A DNA stretch of 64,000 bases, taken from assembly GCA_949294085.1 (NCBI GenBank), contig CASFFX010000006.1, positions 352,256 to 416,255 on the forward strand, read 5' to 3'. Of this stretch, positions 16,486 to 26,032 are shown one piece after another. Made by a program: the position numbers and the translations under genes. Under the pieces are notes generated by a model that ran no database searches, was not told the DNA's origin, and was given only the letters and a program-made list of their open reading frames with translations. This DNA is from an uncultured bacterium. Lineage in GTDB: Bacteria; Elusimicrobiota; Elusimicrobia; Elusimicrobiales; Elusimicrobiaceae. Position 1 is the first letter of the stretch; every line of letters begins with the position of its first letter.

Positions 16486-17400
16486 TTAGCGAAGCGAGCG
16501 GATGGTGGTATTGCCCAACACGTCGGTATTAGCCCGATAAACCGACCCGTCGCTTCCGTACGTGGTCGTATTGCCTAACACATCCGTCGTTGTGCGGTAC
16601 ATCGTACCGTTGCTTCCATAGGTGGTCGTATTGCCCAACACGTCCTTGGTGGTGCGGTACATCGTGCCGTCGCTCCCGTAGGTGGTCGTATTGCCCAATG
16701 TGTCCTGGGTGGTACGGTACATCGTACCGTTGCTTCCATAGGTGGTCGTATTGCCCAACACGTCCTTGGTGGTGCGGTACATCGTGCCGTCGCTCCCGTA
16801 GGTGGTCGTATTGCCCAATGTGTCCTGGGTGGTACGGTACATCGTGCCGTTGCTTCCGTAAGTGGTCGTATTGCCCAGCACGTCCTTAGTGGTGCGGTAC
16901 ATGGTGCCGTCGCTCCCGTACGTAGTTGTATTACCCAGCGTGTCCGTTTGCACCCGATAGGTATTGTTGGGAGTCAGGGGCACTCCTTGCGAAAGCGGAG
17001 ATTTCGGCTCAGACGGCTGACGCACTTTGGGTGGAAGGGACGACGGGTAAGACGTCGTCTTCAGTTGGCCTGTGCCGTAGGTGGTATTGCCGATCTGCGT
17101 GTAACGGCTGCCGTCGTTTCCGTACGTCGTATTGCCGATTTGCGTGTAGCGGCTGCCGTCATTGCCGTACGTCGTATTGCCGATTTGCGTGTAACGGCTG
17201 CCGTCGCTTCCGTACGTTGTGTTGCCAATGCGCGTATAGCGGCTTCCGTCATTTCCGTATGTCGTATTGCCAATTTGCGTGTAGCGGCTTCCGTCGCTTC
17301 CGTAAGTCGTGTTGCCAACGCGCTGATACGTTACCGAGCGGGCCGATTCAGGCGCCAGCAACAAGAACCCCGTTAAAAAAAGGATACCCAGTTTATTCAT
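16486..17400 (-). CDS. Secreted tandem-repeat protein (two repeat registers)
   Basis: A 304-residue protein with a signal peptide (MNKLGILFLTGFLLLAPESA). The mature part is almost entirely repeats. First come about six 15-residue units of the form YTQIGNTTYGNDGSR (45-bp DNA repeats, about 17073-17325). A proline-rich linker with SPLSQGVPLTPNN follows, then about eight 20-residue units YRTTKDVLGNTTTYGSDGTM (60-bp DNA repeats, about 16500-16965). Both share the core GNTT-YGSDG. Such Asn/Thr/Gly/Tyr repeats suggest an extracellular beta structure; no function is assigned. The open frame continues upstream, but the signal peptide and GGGAG site fix the start at 17400. Confidence 0.85.
   Translation of the reverse strand: MNKLGILFLTGFLLLAPESARSVTYQRVGNTTYGSDGSRYTQIGNTTYGNDGSRYTRIGNTTYGSDGSRYTQIGNTTYGNDGSRYTQIGNTTYGNDGSRYTQIGNTTYGTGQLKTTSYPSSLPPKVRQPSEPKSPLSQGVPLTPNNTYRVQTDTLGNTTTYGSDGTMYRTTKDVLGNTTTYGSNGTMYRTTQDTLGNTTTYGSDGTMYRTTKDVLGNTTTYGSNGTMYRTTQDTLGNTTTYGSDGTMYRTTKDVLGNTTTYGSNGTMYRTTTDVLGNTTTYGSDGSVYRANTDVLGNTTIRSLR
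16500..16965. repeat. 60-bp tandem repeats inside the repeat protein
   Basis: About eight direct copies with exact 60-bp period. Alternating copies are more alike, so the real higher-order unit in the middle is 120 bp, a sign of unequal crossover. Copy number is likely variable between strains. Confidence 0.9.
17073..17325. repeat. 45-bp tandem repeats inside the repeat protein
   Basis: About six direct copies of 45 bp encoding the 15-residue units; copies differ mainly at third codon positions. Confidence 0.85.
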
Positions 17401-17538
17401 CTTCGCTCCCGTACAAGAAAAGTTTTCGCCTTTATCATAAATAAAACAGATTACAAAGTCAACTCCGGCCGATAGGGGCTTTTTAGTACAATATAGAAAA
17501 ATGAGCCGTACCGGGCGGTTCTTGATAAGGAGCTTTTT

Positions 17539-18939
17539 ATGCAATGGATAATCTATATCGTTGTAGCGTTGGTGGCGGGAGGAGCGGCGTTTTGGCTGGG
17601 CAAAGCTCGCGGCCAAAAGGAAAGCGCCTCCCTGCAGCAAATAGCCGCGCTGGAGCAGGAAAAAAAGGACGTGGAACAGCGCTGCCAAACGGCGCTGCAG
17701 CAATGGGCTTCCAGCCAAGGGGCCTACGAAACCCTAAGCAAACAACTGCAAACCGTTCAGGCGGAAAAAGCCGCCCTGCAGGACGAACTGAAAAAACAGC
17801 AGGAAGCGCTGGCGGCGGCAAGAGCCCAGCAGGCCGTTTTAGCCACGGAAAAGAAAAACCTTGCCGAAGAAAGAGCCCGCCTGCTGGATACGTACAAAAG
17901 CCAGTTTGAAACCTTGGCCACCGATATTTTGAATAAACAAACCCAGCTGTTCAAGCAAGGCAATCAGGAAGAGCTGGGGCACTTGCTTTCGCCCTTAAAA
18001 GCCCAGCTGGAAGAGCAGCTGCGCGACTTTAAGGCCAAAATAGATTCCTACGCCAAAGACCAGCGCGAAGACAAGACCAACCTCAACAGCAAAATCCAAC
18101 TGTTGGAAACGATGACCCGCAGTTTTATTTCCAGTATTCATAACCAATCGCATGCGCGCGGCCTGTGGGGGGAAGAATCCCTGCGGCAAATTTTGGCGTC
18201 CTCCGGCCTGCAAAAAGACGTAACCTATTTTGAGCAAACCTCGCAGGACGACAAACGCACGGACTTTATCGTCCGCCTGCCCAACAACAAGCTGATTGTG
18301 ATTGACTCCAAAACGGTTTTTTCCCACTACGATGCCTTTATCCAAGCCACCAGCGAGGAAACCCGCAAAGCCGAACTGAAGGCGCACGTGGCGGCGATGT
18401 TTGACACGATTCACTCCCTGGGGACAAAAGCCTATCAAAAATCAATCGGCAAAATTTGCAAAAAGCTGAATATAGAAGAATCCGGCGACCCGGTGGAAAT
18501 GGTGCTGATGTACGTCCACCCGGAAGGGGCGCTTAGCTGTGCGCTGGAGGGGGATTCCTCCCTGCTGGCCTATGCCAAAGAGTACAATGTGGTGCTGGTG
18601 TCGCAAAGTACGCTGATGGGCGCGCTGCAGCTGGTGGACGCGCTGTGGCTAAACTTCCGCGATGAAGAAAAAAACCAGGAAATCCGCACCGCGGCCGAAA
18701 AATTTATTGCGGCCTTCGGCAATTTTTTGGCGTTGTGGATTAAAGTGGGCAGCCGCCTGGAGGAAGCGCTGGAAGCCCACCGCAAAACCGCCGCGCTGAT
18801 GGCCCCCGACGGGCCAGAAAGCCTTAGCAAACTGGCCCAAGACATTGCCGACCTGCAGCCCAGCAAAATCAACGAAAAAACCGCCAAAGCCATCGCCAAA
18901 GGCGGCTATGACTTTACCGGCGAACGCCGCCGCGAATAA
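17539..18939 (+). CDS. rmuC: DNA recombination protein RmuC
   Basis: A 466-residue RmuC family protein: N-terminal transmembrane anchor (residues 3-22), a long coiled coil (about 25-195), then the nuclease-like RmuC core with HARGLWGEESLRQILASSGL, the KLIVIDSKT strand that supplies the PD-(D/E)xK-like Asp/Lys, and VEMVLMYVHPEGAL. RmuC limits rearrangement between inverted repeats. AAGGAGC precedes the ATG and a TACAAT -10 lies about 50 bp upstream. It is transcribed alone, ending at a bidirectional terminator shared with ppa. Confidence 0.92.
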   Translation: MQWIIYIVVALVAGGAAFWLGKARGQKESASLQQIAALEQEKKDVEQRCQTALQQWASSQGAYETLSKQLQTVQAEKAALQDELKKQQEALAAARAQQAVLATEKKNLAEERARLLDTYKSQFETLATDILNKQTQLFKQGNQEELGHLLSPLKAQLEEQLRDFKAKIDSYAKDQREDKTNLNSKIQLLETMTRSFISSIHNQSHARGLWGEESLRQILASSGLQKDVTYFEQTSQDDKRTDFIVRLPNNKLIVIDSKTVFSHYDAFIQATSEETRKAELKAHVAAMFDTIHSLGTKAYQKSIGKICKKLNIEESGDPVEMVLMYVHPEGALSCALEGDSSLLAYAKEYNVVLVSQSTLMGALQLVDALWLNFRDEEKNQEIRTAAEKFIAAFGNFLALWIKVGSRLEEALEAHRKTAALMAPDGPESLSKLAQDIADLQPSKINEKTAKAIAKGGYDFTGERRRE

Positions 18940-18951
18940 TCCGACAAAAAA

Positions 18952-18977
18952 ATCCCCGGCGCTTGGCCGGGGATTTT
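18952..18977. terminator. Bidirectional terminator between rmuC and ppa
   Basis: ATCCCCGGC / GCCGGGGAT 9-bp stem flanked by an A-run on the left and T-run on the right, serving both convergent genes. Confidence 0.85.
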
Positions 18978-18996
18978 GATAGTTTTGGGGCAAAAG

Positions 18997-19578
18997 TCAT
19001 TTGTCCGTAACCGGGGCAAAATTGCTGTAAGTAACGAATTTTTCCTCGTAGGCTACAAACGCTTCCTGCAAGATTTTAATGGCGGTTTTTTTGTCAAAGA
19101 TTTTTTCCACCACTACGCTTTTGTTTTCCAGCTTTTTGTAGTCTTCAAAAAAGCTCATCGTTTCCGACACCAAATGCTCCGGCAGTTGGGAAATGTCGGT
19201 ATAATGGCTGACGTTGGGATCGCCCTGGGCTACCCCGATGATTTTATCGTCCGCCTCGCCATTGTCCAACATGCGCATAACGCCAATAATGCGCGCCGGC
19301 ACAATGCACAGCGGCACCACTTCCGCCTGCGACAAAATCAAAATATCCAGCGGGTCCCGGTCCGCCCCGTACGTGCGCGGAATAAACCCGTAGTTGGCCG
19401 GATAATACACGGAAGAATACAACACGCGGTCCAAACGCAGCAAACCGCTTTCTTTATCCAATTCGTATTTGGCGCGCGTCCCTTTGGGAATTTCTATAAT
19501 GCCGTTTACCACATACGGCAAGGTTTTTTTGTCCCCGGGCGAAACATGGTGCCACGGGTTAAAATTTGTACTAAACAT
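18997..19578 (-). CDS. ppa: Inorganic pyrophosphatase (family I)
   Basis: A 193-residue soluble pyrophosphatase. It has the family I metal-binding loop [10 protein letters not shown], with [21 protein letters not shown] and DDKIIGV in the expected order. It hydrolyses pyrophosphate in the cytoplasm and pulls biosynthetic reactions forward. The ATG at 19578, preceded by AGAGG, is preferred over the adjacent upstream TTG. It is convergent with rmuC and stands alone. Confidence 0.95.
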   Translation of the reverse strand: MFSTNFNPWHHVSPGDKKTLPYVVNGIIEIPKGTRAKYELDKESGLLRLDRVLYSSVYYPANYGFIPRTYGADRDPLDILILSQAEVVPLCIVPARIIGVMRMLDNGEADDKIIGVAQGDPNVSHYTDISQLPEHLVSETMSFFEDYKKLENKSVVVEKIFDKKTAIKILQEAFVAYEEKFVTYSNFAPVTDK

Positions 19579-19683
19579 CAAGACCTCTTTTCTATCGTAT
19601 TTTTCTTTTATTATAGCAATTCTGCCGCCTGTCGGGCGGAAGTTTCATCTAATCCGTTTGCGCGCGATACGCGGACGTCTATA

Positions 19684-19707
19684 TTTTGTAAAATATATAA
19701 GAAGTAA
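19684..19707 (+). promoter_or_regulatory. ldh promoter block shared with gap
   Basis: TTTTGTAAAATATATAAGAAG, read in two parts TTTGTAAAATATA and AGAAGTAAA, which recur before gap with two differences. The -10 is TAAAAT; the -35 is not consensus. Confidence 0.5.
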
Positions 19708-19717
19708 AGGAGGCTGT

Positions 19718-20674
19718 ATGGAAAAAGAATTTATCAATTTTAATAAAGTAGGCATTATCGGCTGCGGTTTTGTGGGGGCTGCCTCGGCCTTTAGTTTAAT
19801 GCAGAGCGGCCTGTTTACGGAAATGGTGCTTATAGACAGCGACCAAGCCCGCGCCGAAGGCGAAGCATTGGACATCAGCCACGGGATTCCTTTTGCTAAG
19901 CCAATGGAAATTTATGCCGGCAATTACGACGATTTGAAAGACGCCGGGCTGATTATCATCACCGCCGGCGCCAACCAGAAACCCGGCGAAACCCGCCTGG
20001 ACCTGGTCAAAAAGAATATCGCCATCTTCAAATCCATTATTCCCGAAATTACCAAACGCGATTTTAAGGGGATTTTGCTGATTGTGGCCAACCCGGTGGA
20101 TATTTTAACTTCCGTCGCTCTTAAACTGACCGGCTATGCCCCCAACCGAGTATTCGGTTCCGGCACGGTGCTGGATACGGCCCGCCTGAAATACAACCTG
20201 GGGCAACACCTCAACGTGGACAGCCGCAGCGTGCACGCTTTCATCATCGGCGAACACGGCGACAGCGAAATTGCCGCGTGGAGCTGTGCCAACGTGTCGG
20301 GCATTAAATTGGACAAATTCTGCGAAATGCGCGGCTTCTTTAACCACAAAGAAGCTACCCAGCGCATTGCCGAAGAAGTGAAAAACAGCGCCTACGAAAT
20401 CATCGCGCGCAAAAAAGCCACTTATTACGGAATTGCCATGTCCGTTAAACGCATTTGCGAAGCCATTGTGCGGGATGAAAAATCCATCCTGCCCATTTCG
20501 GCCTTGTTAAACGGTGAATACGGCATCAGCGGCGTTGCGTTAAGCTTGCCGGCCATCGTCAACCAGCAAGGGGTGGAAACCCACGTTCCTTTGCAGTTAA
20601 ATGACGAGGAAGTGGCCGCGCTGAAAAAATCGGCCGATACGCTGAAAAAAATTCTGGACGAAAACGCCATTTAA
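19718..20674 (+). CDS. ldh: L-lactate dehydrogenase
   Basis: A 318-residue LDH. The Rossmann motif GCGFVGAASAF is at about 14-24. The substrate loop ANQKPGETRLDLV has Gln at the specificity position (LDH, not the Arg of malate dehydrogenase), and GEHGDSE carries the catalytic His. It reduces pyruvate to lactate and reoxidises NADH. AAAGGAGG lies ahead of the ATG at 19718; the longer upstream reading frame has no such support. It shares a promoter block with gap, consistent with joint control of glycolysis and fermentation. Confidence 0.95.
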   Translation: MEKEFINFNKVGIIGCGFVGAASAFSLMQSGLFTEMVLIDSDQARAEGEALDISHGIPFAKPMEIYAGNYDDLKDAGLIIITAGANQKPGETRLDLVKKNIAIFKSIIPEITKRDFKGILLIVANPVDILTSVALKLTGYAPNRVFGSGTVLDTARLKYNLGQHLNVDSRSVHAFIIGEHGDSEIAAWSCANVSGIKLDKFCEMRGFFNHKEATQRIAEEVKNSAYEIIARKKATYYGIAMSVKRICEAIVRDEKSILPISALLNGEYGISGVALSLPAIVNQQGVETHVPLQLNDEEVAALKKSADTLKKILDENAI

Positions 20675-20696
20675 TCGACCCCGTACGGAACTTTAT

Positions 20697-20729
20697 AAAA
20701 AACCCGCCTGACCTTCAGGCGGGTTTTTT
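20697..20729. terminator. Bidirectional terminator between ldh and ddh
   Basis: CCCGCCTGA / TCAGGCGGG 9-bp stem with A-run before and T-run after. Confidence 0.85.
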
Positions 20730-20744
20730 GCAATTAGCAAACGG

Positions 20745-21725
20745 CTACAGCAAGGCCGCGCGCAGGTCTTCGCCGGTGCGGGGGCTCAGGTAAGCGGGGG
20801 GAACGTCAAACACCGTTTTGCAGCCGCGGGCCCCTTCCAGCAGCAGGCGGTGCGCCGCACGGGCATAAGCCACCAGCACGCTGGACGTAAATTCCGGGTT
20901 GGAATCCAATTTCAAGCGGTATTCAATCAGGTGTTTGTTTCCCTCACCGGTTACCCCGCTTCGCAGCACAAACCCGCCGTGCGCCAAAGAACGGTGGCGG
21001 GCGTTTAGTTCGGCTTCGGAAATAAAATGGACGGTCGTGTCGTACTCGGCAAAATAATTGGGCATTGTTTTGATTTTCCGTTCCACATCCGCGGCATCGG
21101 CCCCGTCCTGCAAGACCACAAAACACACGCGCGTGTGTTTTTGGCGGGCGGACAAGTCCGGATTTTCGCCCGCCCGCACGCGTTCCAGAGCTTTCGGAAC
21201 GGGAATCGTATATTGGCGGGCGTCTTTTACGCCGGGGATGCGGCGCACGGCGTCCGAGTGCCCTTGGCTGACGCCTTTGCCCCAAAACGTGTAATCCTTA
21301 CCCTGTGGAAGCACGGCCTGCGCATACAGCCGGTTGAGCGAAAAGAGCCCGGGGTCCCACCCCACCGAAATAATCCCCACCGTGCCGGCTTGGCGGCAGG
21401 CTTCGTCCACCGCGGCAAAATGGGCGGGAATATGCGCATGGGTATCAAAGCTGTCCACCACGTTAAAATGCTGGGCCAGGGCGGGCGTCTGTACGGGCAA
21501 ATCGGTGGCGCTGCCGCCGCACAAAATCATCACATCTATTTTGTCTTTCCATTTTTCCGCTTCGGTAAGCGGCACAACCGGCAAGGACTGAGATGCCAGT
21601 CCCAAGCTTTCCGGCCTCCGCCGCGTAAACACCGCCGCCGCCTGCATATCAGGGTTTTGGCGCAGCGCGGCCAATACGCCGCGGCCCAAATTCCCGTACC
21701 CCACAATTCCAATTTGTATGCGCAT
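20745..21725 (-). CDS. ddh: meso-Diaminopimelate D-dehydrogenase
   Basis: A 326-residue NADP-dependent dehydrogenase. It opens with IQIGIVGYGNLGRGVLAAL (nucleotide fold), followed by AVFTRR and DSFDTHAHIP, then GWDPGLFSLNR and GKGVSQGHSDAVRRI, all conserved in meso-DAP dehydrogenases. It makes meso-DAP directly from tetrahydrodipicolinate for lysine and peptidoglycan. GGAGGAA stands before the ATG at 21725. The protein implies a DAP-type cell wall and the one-step branch of the lysine pathway. Confidence 0.95.
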   Translation of the reverse strand: MRIQIGIVGYGNLGRGVLAALRQNPDMQAAAVFTRRRPESLGLASQSLPVVPLTEAEKWKDKIDVMILCGGSATDLPVQTPALAQHFNVVDSFDTHAHIPAHFAAVDEACRQAGTVGIISVGWDPGLFSLNRLYAQAVLPQGKDYTFWGKGVSQGHSDAVRRIPGVKDARQYTIPVPKALERVRAGENPDLSARQKHTRVCFVVLQDGADAADVERKIKTMPNYFAEYDTTVHFISEAELNARHRSLAHGGFVLRSGVTGEGNKHLIEYRLKLDSNPEFTSSVLVAYARAAHRLLLEGARGCKTVFDVPPAYLSPRTGEDLRAALL

Positions 21726-21834
21726 GGATTCCTCCGTTTGGTCTAGTTCGTGTATATTTTGTTTATTGTAAAAAAAACGCCCCCTCGCTGGCAATCTTTA
21801 GGGAGCTTGCCCCCTGTCTTACGCGCCAAAAAGC

Positions 21835-21840
21835 TATAAT
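21835..21840 (+). promoter_or_regulatory. -10 element of the YbaK gene
   Basis: TATAAT ends 6 nt before the ATG at 21847; no Shine-Dalgarno, so the transcript is predicted to be leaderless. Confidence 0.55.
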
Positions 21841-21846
21841 AACGGT

Positions 21847-23423
<1,577 letters not shown>

Positions 23424-23442
23424 CGCACACTCAGTTATACAG

Positions 23443-23472
23443 TCGGGCCCCTTTGGGGGCCCGATTTTTTTT
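23443..23472 (+). terminator. gap terminator
   Basis: TCGGGCCCC / GGGGCCCGA stem followed by eight T. Confidence 0.9.
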
Positions 23473-23521
23473 GCCCGTTTTCCTCAAATTATTTATAATA
23501 CGAAAAAAACAGGAGACGCTT

Positions 23522-24253
23522 ATGCTTACAAAACATCCCTTATGGTTGGCCGTTGTTTGCCTTGGGCTGCTGCCGGCATTTTCGTATGCCGAACAGCCGC
23601 TCTTCCGCGTCAGCGCCGAAGCCGAAGTACGCATCAAGCCGGACCGGGCCGCCCTGACTTTCGGCCTTTCCGAGCGGACCGAAAACCTCCGCCAGGGGGC
23701 CGAACGCCTCAACCAGCTTTCCCGGCGCGTAACCGAATACCTGCGCAACCGCGGCATAGAAGAACGATTTATCCAAACCGACAATCTGCACATTTTTCCC
23801 GTGTACGAACGGCAAACCCGCCTGGACAAAAACGGCACCCGCACCGAAACGGACAAACTGTACTACGAACTGGCACAAACGTTTACCGTTACGCTGGAAG
23901 ATCCCACCCAGTACGAAGATGTGCTCTATGCGTTATTGGATATGGGCATCAACCGGATTGAAAACGTGTCGTTCTATTCCACGCAAATCCGCCACTACCG
24001 CGACCAAGCCCGCCGCTTGGCCGTCCAATACGCCCGCGAAAAAGCCGCCTTGCTGGCGGAAGCCGCCGATATGCGCTTGGGCAAAATTGTCAACATAAGC
24101 GAGAATTCGGTTCCTTCGGTTCCGCAGGCGCGGCTCAGCAACGTCAGCCAAAACGTGTGGACGGATTCGGCCGCCGATTCTTTGTTGCCTGCACCGGCTA
24201 CGGGGATGATTTCGGTCAAATCCGCCGTTACGCTGACCTATAAAATTAAATAG
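23522..24253 (+). CDS. Periplasmic SIMPL (DUF541) protein
   Basis: A 243-residue exported protein with a signal peptide (about 1-22, ending SYA). The mature sequence begins LFRVSAEAEVRIKPDRAALTFGLSE, the SIMPL-domain signature, and continues with a helix LNQLSRRVTEYLRNRGI and YELAQTFTVTLED. The family forms oligomeric rings in the envelope; its role (oxidative stress or signalling) is not settled. A TATAAT lies 25-30 nt upstream and AGGAG precedes the ATG at 23522. Confidence 0.85.
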   Translation: MLTKHPLWLAVVCLGLLPAFSYAEQPLFRVSAEAEVRIKPDRAALTFGLSERTENLRQGAERLNQLSRRVTEYLRNRGIEERFIQTDNLHIFPVYERQTRLDKNGTRTETDKLYYELAQTFTVTLEDPTQYEDVLYALLDMGINRIENVSFYSTQIRHYRDQARRLAVQYAREKAALLAEAADMRLGKIVNISENSVPSVPQARLSNVSQNVWTDSAADSLLPAPATGMISVKSAVTLTYKIK

Positions 24254-24540
24254 CGCGCCGAAGAAATATGTTGAAATCCCGCTGAGGGTTTTTCCAAAGC
24301 GGGAGAAAAAAGCCCTTGTTTTTGAGTAAAAAATTATTATATTAATAATTAGTAGCATATAAGCGAAGCTAAGAAGTGGGGGGCGTTTTACGATTGTAAA
24401 ACAGCTTGTATGCGGCAGGTGTGGGGTATGTCCGGTTACTTTAAGAAAGCAATTTCTGTAGGGGGCCGGAGATGATTGTTTTGTACTAAACTGCACGCGG
24501 GGAAAAGCGGCATTTCCCTCGTGAAAGGGAAGAAAAAATT
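24254..24540 (+). ncRNA. Candidate structured RNA
   Basis: No gene in this stretch, but it has a promoter and strong folding potential. TTGTTT (24316-24321) and TATATT (24338-24343) are 16 bp apart, predicting a start near 24350. GCATATAAGC (24355-24364) pairs with GCTTGTATGC (24404-24413) over 10 bp with one wobble, enclosing GTTTTAC-gatt-GTAAAAC (24385-24402). TCCGG/CCGGA (24431-24435 and 24466-24470) encloses AGAAA/TTTCT. I cannot match it to 6S, SRP, tmRNA or RNase P RNA. The 3' end is undefined; no T-run terminator is seen before the next promoter at 24539. Confidence 0.45.
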
Positions 24541-24567
24541 GTCGCGTTGAAAAAAATTAGCTATAAT
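24539..24567 (+). promoter_or_regulatory. Promoter of the 47-codon gene
   Basis: TTGTCG (24539-24544), 17-bp spacer, TATAAT (24562-24567). Confidence 0.6.
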
Positions 24568-24574
24568 TTGGGGT

Positions 24575-24718
24575 ATGAAACGCAAACTAAACATTTTTGG
24601 AAAAGAATTGTCCTACGCCGCTCCCTGCGCGGAGAAATTGGCGTATGCTTTTTACCATTTTGTGATGTTTGCGGCCGGTTTTAAGAATATGAAAGGGTTG
24701 TATGGTCCGGGGTTGTAA
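24575..24718 (+). CDS. Possible 47-residue small protein
   Basis: A short frame of 47 codons plus stop, not assigned to any known family. It is basic at the start (MKRKLNIFGKEL) and moderately hydrophobic in the middle (KLAYAFYHFVMFAAGF), ending KGLYGPGL. It sits 7 nt after a good promoter and 28 bp before a 12-bp terminator, so it is an isolated transcription unit. There is no Shine-Dalgarno, but other genes in this window also look leaderless. It might equally be a small regulatory RNA. Confidence 0.45.
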   Translation: MKRKLNIFGKELSYAAPCAEKLAYAFYHFVMFAAGFKNMKGLYGPGL

Positions 24719-24746
24719 CCGTTTTGAACGACAGATTTGAAACTGG

Positions 24747-24776
24747 AACTCCCCGGATACCAATCCGGGGAGTTTT
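24747..24776 (+). terminator. Strong terminator of the small transcription unit
   Basis: AACTCCCCGGAT-acca-ATCCGGGGAGTT 12-bp stem plus T-run. Confidence 0.9.
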
Positions 24777-24902
24777 GGTATCATCCGCTTAAGCCGACAG
24801 TTGGTTTACCGGAATTTGAAGCGCCTTGCCCAACGCTTTTATAAATAAGACGGCGCGCTGTATGGGCTTCTGTGTAAATCCGTCTATGATGAGGAAAATA
24901 AA

Positions 24903-25874
24903 ATGAACAAATACACTAAAGCCGCACTTGGCATCCTGGCGTGTACTCTCACGGCGGCCGCCGTGCAAGCGCAAGGCACTATCATAGTAAAAGGCACCGA
25001 AAGCGCTATGAAAAAAGGCACCGAAAGCGCTATAAAAAATGGCACCAAAAGCGCTATGGAAAAGGCTATTGGAAATACGGTTAAAAACGGAGTCGCTGCA
25101 ACGAGGAGCGACTTGGGAGTACGGAGCAGAAAGAATTCCGGTTTTATCCCTGCAAATGCTTCAATCAACGCAAGCGGCATTAAGGTAAACCGTAGCCAGG
25201 TCAAAGAAACGGCTGAGCGCATCAAACTACTCAAAGCTGCCGTAGAAAAAAAGCAAGCTGAAGCGGCTGCAAAACAGCAGCAGGCCAAAAACCTGCACCA
25301 GGATTTGATGGATGGGGTAACGGCCAACAAAAGTGAACTTTTGAAAGGCTATCACTTAACGCGCGATTACATCGCCGGCTACTATGCCAGACGCATTGAA
25401 CCGTACGCCGATAGGCTGGACTACACGCCGGATAAAGATTCCGATACGGTGCTGTTCCGCGGAATGTTGGTTACGCCGGATGAATTGGTCAAACTGCTGA
25501 AAGAAGGTTTTTCGCCTAAGTATTCTACCTGGAATACCGGCACCCGGGATGGGCTGAGCGCCGTCAGTCTCTCTTCGTCTGTGGTGGAAGCGTCCAACTA
25601 CATTTTCCAGAGCGGGTTCAAAAAAGACGGTATTGGCATATTGTTTACGGTACGCCGCAACCCTGCTATGGAATTGGGAACGGACCTCTCAGTAAATCCC
25701 ACAAAAACCATTTACTACTCTTACGAGGACATCCCGGCAGAAGACATTGTGGACGTGTCCATCTGGGGAGAATATGGGTTGGAATCGCTTAGCAAAGTAC
25801 TGCAAAAAGCCAAAGAGGGAAAGATTTCCTCCAATCACTGGGTCAATCAGTTTGGCAGCAAAATGTTCTTCTAA
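24903..25874 (+). CDS. Secreted protein with possible ADP-ribosyltransferase-like domain
   Basis: A 323-residue protein with a signal peptide (about 1-23, ending VQA). It starts with three 8-residue repeats of the KGTESAMK type, then a coiled coil (about 95-130). The C-terminal domain (about 170-310) has TVLFRGMLVTPDEL, AVSLSSSVVEASNYIF and YSYEDIPAEDIVDV. That order of an Arg strand, an S-x-S strand and an acidic loop resembles the R-S-E core of ADP-ribosyltransferase folds. This is a pattern reading, not a confirmed match; the protein may be an exported effector or simply share the fold. Confidence 0.55.
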   Translation: MNKYTKAALGILACTLTAAAVQAQGTIIVKGTESAMKKGTESAIKNGTKSAMEKAIGNTVKNGVAATRSDLGVRSRKNSGFIPANASINASGIKVNRSQVKETAERIKLLKAAVEKKQAEAAAKQQQAKNLHQDLMDGVTANKSELLKGYHLTRDYIAGYYARRIEPYADRLDYTPDKDSDTVLFRGMLVTPDELVKLLKEGFSPKYSTWNTGTRDGLSAVSLSSSVVEASNYIFQSGFKKDGIGILFTVRRNPAMELGTDLSVNPTKTIYYSYEDIPAEDIVDVSIWGEYGLESLSKVLQKAKEGKISSNHWVNQFGSKMFF

Positions 25875-25881
25875 CGTTTGA

Positions 25882-25909
25882 AAAGCCCGCCCACAAGGCG
25901 GGCTTTTTT
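25882..25909 (+). terminator. Terminator
   Basis: GCCCGCC / GGCGGGC stem followed by six T. Confidence 0.85.
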
Positions 25910-25980
25910 AGGCCCAAAAGAAGCGTTTTCCGGTCTGCCGCTCTAAAAAATTTTGCTGAAATTTCTTGTTTTATATCCAC

Positions 25981-26011
25981 AAAAAACCCCGGCCTTTGCC
26001 GGGGTTTTTTT
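25981..26011. terminator. Bidirectional terminator
   Basis: CCCCGGC / GCCGGGG with A-run before and T-run after; read leftward it ends the 26033-27383 operon. Confidence 0.85.
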
Positions 26012-26032
26012 AAGCGGATTTAGCGCCTGGTT

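Noticed and set aside
16500..16965. CRISPR-like regular repeats
   Set aside because: The 60-bp period is in frame and encodes 20-residue protein repeats with no unique spacers, so it is coding repeat DNA.
16590..17444. Plus-strand Cys/Arg-rich ORFs opposite the repeat protein
   Set aside because: They are antisense shadows of in-frame repeats; the minus strand has signal peptide, ribosome site and sensible composition.
19718..20674. Malate dehydrogenase
   Set aside because: Gln in the ANQKPGETR loop instead of Arg indicates lactate dehydrogenase.
24254..24540. 6S, SRP, tmRNA or RNase P RNA
   Set aside because: None of the family landmark sequences I know can be placed; kept only as a generic structured RNA.
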